This document shows, piece by piece, positions 1-4,944 of a stretch of DNA of 5,038 nucleotides (position 1 is the stretch's first letter; each line of letters starts with the position of its first letter). A program made the position numbers and the translations under genes. The stretch lies in the NCBI GenBank assembly GCA_934281515.1, contig CAKQXG010000135.1, positions 1 through 5,038 on the forward strand, in the 5' to 3' direction. The notes below the pieces were generated by a model. It was not told where the DNA came from. It did no database searches and saw only the letters and a program-made list of their open reading frames with translations. This DNA comes from an uncultured Clostridia bacterium (GTDB lineage: Bacteria; Bacillota; Clostridia; Christensenellales; CAG-314).

Positions 1-74
<74 letters not shown>

Positions 75-80
75 AAAAAA

Positions 81-1493
81 TCAAGCATTCGTTTGGTCGG
101 GCAGGGGAAACATCAGATTGAGGGTAAACACGTTGTTTTCGGCACGCACCACCATGTCGCCGTTGTACTTGTCGCATATGGCGCGCATGCTGGACATTCC
201 GTATCCGTGACGCATACGGTCGGCCTTGGTAGTTTGCGGTACGCCCTCCAACATGACAATGTCGTGATCATAGTAGTTGTGTATGTTGACCGCAAGAAAT
301 CCGTTTACACGCTTGACCGACACGCCAATCACTTTTTTGTCGTCGGGCAGGTCGGTTACCGCTTCGACGGCGTTGTCTACCGCGTTGCCGAACAGCACAT
401 ATATGTCGGCGTCACGCATAAAAGACAGACTTTTACCGTCCGCCATGACAGACAGATTGATACCGTTGCGGTAGCAAAACAAGCTTTTTTCCGTCAGAAT
501 GGTATCCAACGCGTCATTGTCCGTCTTGACCGTTGTACCGTAGATGGATATTGCGTCCTCTATCTCGCGCAAAGTGTCGTCGCCAACCTTGCCGCCGTCG
601 CCGATTTGACGAATTTTGTATTTAAGGTCGTGACACTGGCGATTGACAAGTTCTATGTTACTTTTTACGGCAAAGTACTGTTTGCGTTCCAACTCCAACA
701 GTTCGTACACGGTGTCAAGTTCCCGTTCCAACTCGCGCCGCACGGGCAACTCGAATTGATGCACCAACAACACCGAGCAAAGTAGTATGTTGAATACCGC
801 CAACATGCACTTGTAAAACGTGTCGGCGTGCTTGTAACTGTAATATGTCACGCAGGAGCTTAGCACAATGTCGGCAATCACTACAAGGGCAATCAACACC
901 ATTACGTTTTTGCTTTTCAGTTGCAGTTGCACGTCCTTTTTGATACCGCGCGCAAACGCCAGATAGCACGTCCAATACACAACGACAAACGTACCAAGAT
1001 ACAACAGCATTGACAGCGGCGCAGAAAACGGCATATATACCGTGCCTGCAAGCATGTCGCTGTACACGTCGCCCGAAGATATGCCCAGTAGCGACGAAAA
1101 TAAATCGTAGCCTTCGTATGCGATGTGCTGTACCGTATAGCCTGCAATGGAACAAAACAGTATGTTGATAAAGGACTCGTCGAAGCAAAACCACATAAAC
1201 ATACAGGTCGCCGCGTACATCAGCAAAAACATTACGCTGCACCACAACGCGTCGTAACCCAGCACCGGTATAGCAAAAGAAACGCCGTAACAAAGGGCGA
1301 CGGACAACAATATCCGCCACCAAAAGCCCGTGCGTTTCCGCAATTTGACGGCAAACAATGCTTGCGCAAGCATCAATTCCGTCATAAATATAGGTTTGTA
1401 CTGAAACAATTGCGTTGGCGCGTACATCGCCGAGGCGGCGTTTGCGCCATGCAGATAGCGGACAATTTGCCCGAAAATAGCAGCTACGTACAT
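81..1493 (-). CDS. GHKL sensor histidine kinase, AgrC-like
   Basis: A 470-residue membrane sensor kinase, expected to autophosphorylate on His and pass the phosphate to the response regulator encoded just upstream. The N-terminal ~246 residues hold about six or seven hydrophobic helices (roughly 35-50, 58-78, 82-104, 108-126, 155-182, 195-215, 225-246). A charged coiled-coil-like linker (250-285) follows. The phosphoacceptor motif is NRQCHDLKYKI with His288. The ATP-binding domain shows the N-box LFGNAVDNAVEAV (Asn370, Asn374) and the G2 box HGYGMSSMRAICDKYNG (430-445). This is the HATPase_c_5/GHKL arrangement of peptide-sensing kinases in Bacillota. The ATG lies one base past the stop of the regulator gene, with GGAG at 1500-1503 six bases upstream, so the two are translationally coupled. 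The ligand is unknown. After the stop come T8 without a hairpin and then the poly-C artefact, so the true 3' context is missing. Confidence 0.93.
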   Translation of the reverse strand: MYVAAIFGQIVRYLHGANAASAMYAPTQLFQYKPIFMTELMLAQALFAVKLRKRTGFWWRILLSVALCYGVSFAIPVLGYDALWCSVMFLLMYAATCMFMWFCFDESFINILFCSIAGYTVQHIAYEGYDLFSSLLGISSGDVYSDMLAGTVYMPFSAPLSMLLYLGTFVVVYWTCYLAFARGIKKDVQLQLKSKNVMVLIALVVIADIVLSSCVTYYSYKHADTFYKCMLAVFNILLCSVLLVHQFELPVRRELERELDTVYELLELERKQYFAVKSNIELVNRQCHDLKYKIRQIGDGGKVGDDTLREIEDAISIYGTTVKTDNDALDTILTEKSLFCYRNGINLSVMADGKSLSFMRDADIYVLFGNAVDNAVEAVTDLPDDKKVIGVSVKRVNGFLAVNIHNYYDHDIVMLEGVPQTTKADRMRHGYGMSSMRAICDKYNGDMVVRAENNVFTLNLMFPLPDQTNA

Positions 1494-1494
1494 G

Positions 1495-2211
1495 TCAATC
1501 TCCAGTGTCGTTGTTGAGAAAATTGTTTAGCGCATGGACAAATTCCGTGCGTTTGTGTTGGGAAATCTGCAAACGAGTTTCCCCAAGGTAGACAAATACG
1601 TCCTGCAACTTTGTAACATAGTTGAGGTTGACAAGGTAGCAACTGTTGCACCGCCTGAAGTTTTGCGGCAGGGTTTCCTGCACGCTTTTAAGGGTGCCGC
1701 GCACCGAGTAATCGCCCGACTTGGCGTGGTAGACAAGGTTGTGACCGCTGGTTTCGATGTAGGCAATATCGTTGGTGTTGACCGTAACAAAGCCGCCATC
1801 GATGCGCAGCCGCAATAACATACCGTCGCGCCGATTGACCGATGACAACGCACGCTTGAGCTTGAGCGCAAAGTTGCTGTAAGATACGGGCTTGACAATG
1901 TAGTCGAATGCGTTGACTTCGTAGCCGTTGACGGCAAGATGAGCCATGTTGGTGACGAATATCAGCATAACGTTGCTGTCCACCGCACGCAAACGCCGTG
2001 CCGCCTCCAAGCCGTCGATGTCGGGCAACATAATGTCGAAAAACACCATATCGAAGTTGCCGCTGTAGCCGTCGAGAAATGTCAACGCGCTTTTGTAACG
2101 CACAATGCGGAACATACCGTCGTCGCCGTTGTCGTGCGCATATGCGGTAAAAAACGAATTTATCATACCGTAATCTTTTTCGTCGTCTTCAACAATGGCT
2201 ACCCGAAACAT
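1495..2211 (-). CDS. LytTR-family response regulator, AgrA-like
   Basis: A 238-residue two-domain regulator. The receiver domain (about 1-122) has the acidic pocket Glu8-Asp9-Asp10, the phosphoacceptor Asp59 in VFFDIMLPDIDG, Thr87 and Lys107 in DYIVKPVS, all of the usual conserved positions. The C-terminal half (about 131-235) is a LytTR DNA-binding domain, with the typical stretches AYIETSGHNLVYH and FRRCNSCYLVNLNYV. Length is normal for the AgrA/VirR type. The ATG follows AAAGGGGG (G run at 2218-2222) with a six-base spacer, and the gene starts 28 bases after the small peptide gene. It is expected to bind direct repeats upstream of target promoters, perhaps its own, but I could not find a convincing LytTR site in the upstream region. 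Confidence 0.95.
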   Translation of the reverse strand: MFRVAIVEDDEKDYGMINSFFTAYAHDNGDDGMFRIVRYKSALTFLDGYSGNFDMVFFDIMLPDIDGLEAARRLRAVDSNVMLIFVTNMAHLAVNGYEVNAFDYIVKPVSYSNFALKLKRALSSVNRRDGMLLRLRIDGGFVTVNTNDIAYIETSGHNLVYHAKSGDYSVRGTLKSVQETLPQNFRRCNSCYLVNLNYVTKLQDVFVYLGETRLQISQHKRTEFVHALNNFLNNDTGD

Positions 2212-2239
2212 TGCCTACCCCCTTTCTGTTTGTTGTAGT

Positions 2240-2410
2240 TTAGTTCTGCGTTTTGTTTGCCGCCTCTTTTACTTGTTTGCGTTTGCGCAGTATGTTTAGC
2301 ACTATGAGCGTTGCGCCGACGGTGACAAAACCGACTGCAGACACTACGGCAATGACCGTAACCGCCATGTTTTCAGTGCAAAACGCCAAGAAGATTTCCC
2401 AAGCTGTCAC
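2240..2410 (-). CDS. Small single-helix membrane peptide (56 aa) heading the two-component operon
   Basis: No family recognised. The peptide begins TAWEIFLAFCTEN after the initiator, has one long hydrophobic segment (about residues 15-41, from AVTVIAVV to LIVLNIL), then a strongly basic tail RKRKQVKEAANKTQN. The positive tail predicts the C-terminus inside and the short N-terminus, with a single Cys at 11, outside or in the membrane. Start choice: GGAGG at 2420-2424 sits nine bases before GTG at 2410, but only three before an in-frame ATG at 2416, so GTG is preferred; the ATG form would be 58 residues. A TTG at 2464 lies inside the -35 box and is excluded. It is first in the operon, 28 bases before the response regulator. 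It could be a ligand, a modulator of the kinase or a small regulated effector. It does not look like a cyclic-lactone AgrD precursor, and no AgrB-type protease is present. Confidence 0.68.
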   Translation of the reverse strand: MTAWEIFLAFCTENMAVTVIAVVSAVGFVTVGATLIVLNILRKRKQVKEAANKTQN

Positions 2411-2440
2411 AAGCATACACCTCCGTTTATAGTTGTAACG

Positions 2441-2469
2441 ATTGTACAACAACAAGCGAGACAAAGCAA
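2441..2469 (-). promoter_or_regulatory. Proximal sigma-A-type promoter of the peptide/two-component operon
   Basis: On the minus strand there is a -35 TTGCTT (2464-2469), a 17-base spacer and a -10 TACAAT (2441-2446). Transcription should start near 2434, giving a leader of about 24 bases that carries the GGAGG ribosome binding site of the peptide gene. Confidence 0.6.
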
Positions 2470-2541
2470 CACGTTGGGACTAAATTAAGCCGTTTTTGGC
2501 ATATTCTAATTTTTTGACAGACTTGAACACTACTACGCCCA

Positions 2542-2570
2542 ATTGTACCACAATAGATAGTGTTTGTCGA
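2542..2570 (-). promoter_or_regulatory. Distal extended -10 promoter of the same operon
   Basis: On the minus strand there is a -35 TCGACA (2565-2570, five of six consensus), a 17-base spacer ending in TGG, and a -10 TACAAT (2542-2547), so the -10 is preceded by an extended TGn element. The predicted start is near 2535, leaving a leader of about 125 bases before the peptide GTG. It lies just downstream of the terminator of the preceding gene, as expected for the start of a new transcription unit. The stronger of the two promoters by sequence. Confidence 0.65.
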
Positions 2571-2581
2571 TATGTTTTTAG

Positions 2582-2624
2582 AAAAAATGCCGCTTGTACA
2601 GATACAATACCTGTACAAACGGCA
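2582..2624 (-). terminator. Rho-independent terminator of the membrane-flavodoxin gene
   Basis: On the minus strand, TGCCGTTTGTACAG pairs with CTGTACAAGCGGCA (14 pairs, one of them G-T), with a nine-base loop, followed directly by six T. It lies about 78 bases after the stop codon at 2702. The plus strand has no T run next to the stem, so it acts on minus-strand transcripts. Confidence 0.9.
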
Positions 2625-2701
2625 ATCAACAACAAACAATTTTTACAAATATGTCAACGATTTTCTTATACGTATACGATTTTTTTGGTACAAGTCGCCT
2701 G

Positions 2702-3613
2702 TCAGTTACAGTCGCGGAAGTTTCCGAAGTGACTACTTACACTGCGGTACGCCGTGCGCTTGGTTTGTAACATTTCGTCAAGGCTGTCGGCAACAAAGTC
2801 GAACTTTGCACACATGAAGTGCACAGACACGTAGTCGACGGATTTTAGTTTGCCACACGCGTACTTGGTACAAAACTCCCTGATCGGGGCGCACACGGCA
2901 AAGTCCCACACGGGCGTGACAATGGTAACGTGGTCGTATCCGGCAAGGTCAACCTGCGGTTCGGCAATCGGCATACCCCAACGATGCATTGCAAATCTGC
3001 CGCACCACCAAAAGCCGAGATTACCCTGCGTACGCTCAGTGGTGGTAACTTCCAACAATTCTGCACCGCTGTCGTTGGCAATACCGTATGCGACCTTGCG
3101 AGTGTAGCCGCAACGAGAGAAGTACACCACGAGTTTTGTGTGGTCGGTGCCTACATTGTGGTAGTCTGACGGATCGAAACGGAAATTGCTTTGCATATAT
3201 CCCACGTAGCAAACATAGCCGGTGACAGCCTGCAGTATGCCAAACACGAAGTAAATAGTACTCATGAAGTTTAGCGGAAATATGACAAATTGTATCACAA
3301 TCCACGCCATAAGAGTAATGCCGAACACACCGCCCAACACAATACCGCTTTTGCGCCGTGCAAACAAAAGTGCCGCCGCAGTAAGATTGGTCAGTCCGTT
3401 GACGATAAGCAAAGCAATGCCGCTAAATAGAAAGTTCTGAAACAGCACGTCGGCAAACGGCAACACCTGAAAGTACGGCAACATTGCGTCCATACCCATG
3501 GCTTTGCCCGACGTGTCTGCAAGCATACCGGTAGCACCTGCCACAGCGCCGATGCCGATAAACAATGCCCAAAAAAGCAGCCATCTGCGAGAAACAATAT
3601 ATCGTTTATTCAC
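2702..3613 (-). CDS. Membrane protein with C-terminal flavodoxin-like domain
   Basis: A 303-residue protein from the preferred GTG. The first ~140 residues form about four membrane helices (roughly 11-30, 60-85, 90-113, 118-139), with an Arg-Arg-Lys loop after the second. From about 160 the sequence becomes a soluble flavodoxin fold: LVVYFSRCGYTRKVAYGIA (162-180) is a beta strand plus the FMN phosphate loop (SRCGYTRK), and TPVWDFAVCAPIREFCTKY (233-251) matches the second flavin-contacting loop of short-chain flavodoxins. This suggests a membrane-tethered FMN electron carrier or flavin-dependent quinone/thiol reductase; the substrate is unknown. Ten Cys occur in the whole protein, and no CxxC pair is present. 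Start: AGGTGG at 3618-3623 precedes GTG 3611-3613 by four bases, while an ATG at 3628 (five residues longer) has no ribosome binding site and would leave only about nine leader bases. It is a single-gene unit between its own promoter and terminator. Confidence 0.82.
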   Translation of the reverse strand: MNKRYIVSRRWLLFWALFIGIGAVAGATGMLADTSGKAMGMDAMLPYFQVLPFADVLFQNFLFSGIALLIVNGLTNLTAAALLFARRKSGIVLGGVFGITLMAWIVIQFVIFPLNFMSTIYFVFGILQAVTGYVCYVGYMQSNFRFDPSDYHNVGTDHTKLVVYFSRCGYTRKVAYGIANDSGAELLEVTTTERTQGNLGFWWCGRFAMHRWGMPIAEPQVDLAGYDHVTIVTPVWDFAVCAPIREFCTKYACGKLKSVDYVSVHFMCAKFDFVADSLDEMLQTKRTAYRSVSSHFGNFRDCN

Positions 3614-3643
3614 ATTACCACCTGTCATCTAAAGTGTTACTAG

Positions 3644-3672
3644 ATTATAAAACAAGTAAAGTCGGACGTCAA
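3644..3672 (-). promoter_or_regulatory. Strong sigma-A-type promoter of the membrane-flavodoxin gene
   Basis: On the minus strand there is a -35 TTGACG (3667-3672), a 17-base spacer and a perfect -10 TATAAT (3644-3649). The start should be near 3637. The -35 box almost touches the T run of the upstream terminator (3675-3680), a compact terminator-promoter junction. Confidence 0.8.
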
Positions 3673-3674
3673 AT

Positions 3675-3707
3675 AAAAAATGCCCCGAACAAAAATATTT
3701 CGGAGCA
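3675..3707 (-). terminator. Rho-independent terminator of the XRE regulator gene
   Basis: On the minus strand, TGCTCCGAA pairs with TTCGGGGCA (nine pairs including one G-T), with a nine-base AT-rich loop, followed by six T. It lies just after the regulator stop codon at 3715. Confidence 0.85.
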
Positions 3708-3714
3708 TAATGCA

Positions 3715-3921
3715 CTACTCTATCGGTATACCGTCGGTCAATTCTTCAAATGATGTATTTAATACTGAAATCATTTTCATGACATTGTAAAGGGAAGGTT
3801 CCACTTTATTGCATTCCCACTCGCTTACGCGCTGTTGTGTGGTATTCATCAGCTTTGCAAACTCGATTTGATTCAATTTATTCAGTTTTCTAAGCGATTT
3901 GATATTCTCACCCAAAGTCAT
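3715..3921 (-). CDS. Small XRE/HTH_3 transcriptional regulator (68 aa)
   Basis: An almost bare Cro/C1-type helix-turn-helix protein: ENIKSLRKLNKLNQIEFAKL (5-24) supplies the first helices, and NTTQQRVSEWECNK (26-39) the turn and recognition helix. The rest (VEPSLYNVMKMISVLNTSFEELTDG) completes the five-helix bundle. There is no effector or dimerisation domain beyond that. It is divergently transcribed from the plus-strand membrane protein gene, with an 89-base gap filled by inverted TAGTGT half-sites, so autoregulation and repression of the neighbour are the natural inference. The start codon has no good ribosome binding site (the nearest purine run, GGGG, is 12 bases away). A TAAAAT box at 3928-3933 would place the transcript start on the A of the ATG, so a leaderless message is possible. 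AT-rich compared with genes to the left. Confidence 0.9.
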   Translation of the reverse strand: MTLGENIKSLRKLNKLNQIEFAKLMNTTQQRVSEWECNKVEPSLYNVMKMISVLNTSFEELTDGIPIE

Positions 3922-3937
3922 GTTGTAATTTTACCCC

Positions 3938-3978
3938 AAATATAGTGTATTTTTCTTTACATACACTATATTTAGTGT
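3938..3978. promoter_or_regulatory. Operator array: three TAGTGT half-sites in alternating orientation
   Basis: AAATATAGTGTAT (3938-3950) and its exact reverse complement ATACACTATATTT (3961-3973) form a perfect 13-base inverted repeat with a 10-base spacer. The second arm also starts another dyad: ACACTA (3963-3968), four bases, TAGTGT (3973-3978). The half-site TAGTGT therefore occurs three times as forward, reverse, forward. It lies between the divergent XRE and membrane-protein genes and covers the spacer of the plus-strand promoter, a layout typical of a repressor operator. Binding by the XRE protein is inferred from position. Confidence 0.78.
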
Positions 3979-3984
3979 TAAAAT
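3956..3984 (+). promoter_or_regulatory. Extended -10 promoter of the membrane coiled-coil gene
   Basis: There is a -35 TTTACA (3956-3961), a 17-base spacer ending TGT, and a -10 TAAAAT (3979-3984), giving an extended TGn -10. Two operator half-sites sit inside the spacer, so a bound repressor would block RNA polymerase. Start near 3991; the AAAGGAG ribosome binding site follows at 3996-4002, eight bases before the ATG. Confidence 0.7.
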
Positions 3985-4010
3985 TGTAAAAAAACAAAGG
4001 AGATAATTGT

Positions 4011-4568
4011 ATGGATACATTTGCTTTATCTTTAATCGCAGCAGAGTTTGCTTTTCCGATTTTTGTCATTGCTGTCATATTAGCACTGATAATACGCAAA
4101 ATCGTCAATAAAAAGAAAAGAGAAAAACAATTCCGCGAAAAAGCTGTCGCACAAGAAAAAGAAAGACAAAATATACTGGAAAAATTTGAGAATAATGCTT
4201 TAGTACAACAATGGGCAAAAACAATTGCAGGGCAAGCGAAAGCATTGATAGAAGCAAACCCATTTACCAAGATGGAATTTCAAGTAATCGCCTATAATCA
4301 ATGCTTTGAATTTGGGTTGGACCTGCAACAGTATTGGTGGGAATTGACGAGTGAATATTCGCCCAACCCCGAGTCCAGACAACTCTATTATATCAAGTTT
4401 ATTGAGCACAACTTACCCGATTTGACTAGTGATGTCGAAAGAGAAGAATTTAGTCACGCATTATGCAATCTAGCCAAAAATGCACTGACTGAAAAAAAAT
4501 ACTTCAGTAGTAGTAAGGCAAACTGCACGATATTTGGATGGCGTAAAGAAATGTCGCTACGGCGATGA
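4011..4568 (+). CDS. Membrane-anchored coiled-coil protein of unknown function, probably frameshifted at its end
   Basis: Not recognised. As read, it has 185 residues. One N-terminal membrane helix (about 6-29, including FPIFVIAVILALII) is followed by a very charged Lys/Glu-rich stretch (30-60) likely to be a coiled coil on the cytoplasmic side. A soluble region with many aromatics follows (e.g. QVIAYNQCFEFGLDLQQYWW, 91-110). The ATG has a good AAAGGAG site with eight-base spacing. The last ~22 residues (SSSKANCTIFGWRKEMSLRR) look unnatural. At the run of eight A (4492-4499) a shift of one base opens a frame that runs to a stop at 4618-4620 and would give 202 residues. The gene is divergent from the XRE regulator and shares its operator, so it is probably the regulated partner. 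Possibilities include a toxin-antitoxin or stress-response pair, but nothing in the sequence decides this. Confidence 0.72.
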   Translation: MDTFALSLIAAEFAFPIFVIAVILALIIRKIVNKKKREKQFREKAVAQEKERQNILEKFENNALVQQWAKTIAGQAKALIEANPFTKMEFQVIAYNQCFEFGLDLQQYWWELTSEYSPNPESRQLYYIKFIEHNLPDLTSDVEREEFSHALCNLAKNALTEKKYFSSSKANCTIFGWRKEMSLRR

Positions 4569-4620
4569 AATGGCTTACTGCTTTACGTACAAGCCTGCAA
4601 AAGCTCAAGGTAGTTGGTAA
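4489..4620 (+). other. Likely true C-terminus of the membrane coiled-coil protein in the shifted frame
   Basis: If one A of the eight-A run is skipped, Glu161-Lys162 continues with NTSVVVRQTARYLDGVKK, then CRYGDEMAYCFTYKPAKAQ and GSW, ending TAA at 4618-4620. This tail has a balanced strand-like composition, in contrast to the Ser/Arg-rich tail of the unshifted frame. It also brings the stop to 21 bases before the terminator stem. The shifted frame is open from 4489 (a TGA lies at 4486-4488). Candidate causes are a homopolymer sequencing error, a real one-base insertion, or slippage at A8. Confidence 0.6.
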
Positions 4621-4634
4621 AACCTAAAAAAGAG

Positions 4635-4667
4635 AAAAAAACGAAACTTGCGCGTTTCGGTTTTTCG
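4635..4667. terminator. Bidirectional terminator between the convergent membrane-protein gene and rpmE
   Basis: The stem CGAAAC (4642-4647) and GTTTCG (4654-4659) closes a six-base loop. On the minus strand it is followed by seven T (4635-4641), then CTC and more T, a strong terminator for the L31 gene that ends at 4675. On the plus strand it is followed by GTTTTT, weaker but usable, for the membrane-protein gene. The A and T runs can lengthen the stem past one mismatch. Confidence 0.78.
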
Positions 4668-4748
4668 TTTATGCTTATTGCATGCCGTACTTTTTCTTGA
4701 ACAGGCCACGCAAACGTCCGCCGCATCTATCGGCTTTTGCTTTCCTGC

Positions 4749-4770
4749 GCCGACAATTTGCAAACAAAAG
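4749..4770 (+). repeat. Left terminal inverted repeat of the rpmE insert
   Basis: GCCGA followed by CAATTTGCAAACAAAAG (17 bases, 4754-4770). Its reverse complement recurs at 4923-4939 without mismatch. Extending outward adds GCCG and one mismatch, for 21 of 22. Confidence 0.85.
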
Positions 4771-4855
4771 GAAAATATTGAAACACACTTACTCGTGCAA
4801 TCAACTTCGCAAGAAGATGTATTTGCAGACAGATGGGCAAGGTTGCGAGCGATGG

Positions 4856-4873
4856 CGTACCCATTGCGGTACG
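4856..4873. repeat. Central hairpin of the rpmE insert
   Basis: CGTACC (4856-4861) pairs with GGTACG (4868-4873) around a six-base loop, near the middle of the insert. It adds to the nested inverted repeats, so the element could form a branched stem as RNA or single-stranded DNA. Confidence 0.5.
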
Positions 4874-4922
4874 TCGAACGAACAAACTTGACCAGGTGGC
4901 GCAAAGACGCTTCTTGCGATAT

Positions 4923-4944
4923 CTTTTGTTTGCAAATTGGCGGC
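4923..4944 (-). repeat. Right terminal inverted repeat of the rpmE insert
   Basis: CTTTTGTTTGCAAATTG (4923-4939) is the exact reverse complement of 4754-4770, then GCGGC, giving the outer GCCG match with one mismatch. It abuts the end of the recognisable N-terminal L31 half (4946). Confidence 0.85.

Larger units (their letters stand above)
4749..4944. mobile_element. MITE-like palindromic insertion in rpmE (~196 bp)
   Basis: The insert between the L31 halves is bounded by a 22-base inverted repeat, 21 positions matching. No transposase can be fitted in it. Inside are a second inverted pair (TCGCAAGAAG, 4807-4816, with CTTCTTGCGA, 4910-4919) and a small central hairpin (4856-4873). A short palindromic element without coding capacity, inserted in a gene, fits a miniature inverted-repeat transposable element. 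A clean target-site duplication is not visible: the flanks GCGCCGA and GCGGCAA agree at only five of seven positions under one choice of boundary. The exact ends are therefore uncertain by several bases. Confidence 0.5.

Noticed and set aside
93..785. A 230-codon open frame on the plus strand
   Set aside because: It lies wholly antisense to the histidine kinase gene, whose motifs and ribosome binding site are clear; its own protein is His/Val-rich with no family features.
2240..2410. AgrD-type cyclic-lactone autoinducer precursor
   Set aside because: The peptide has a long membrane helix and a basic C-terminal tail instead of a short amphipathic leader, a central Cys ring region and an acidic tail, and no AgrB is nearby.
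2428..2500. LytTR-type direct repeats upstream of the peptide gene
   Set aside because: Several GTT-containing stretches exist, but none matches the consensus well on both repeats with the usual spacing.
2496..2817. Overlapping plus-strand open frames in the intergenic region and flavodoxin gene end
   Set aside because: They run through a strong minus-strand terminator and two minus-strand promoters and show no coding character.
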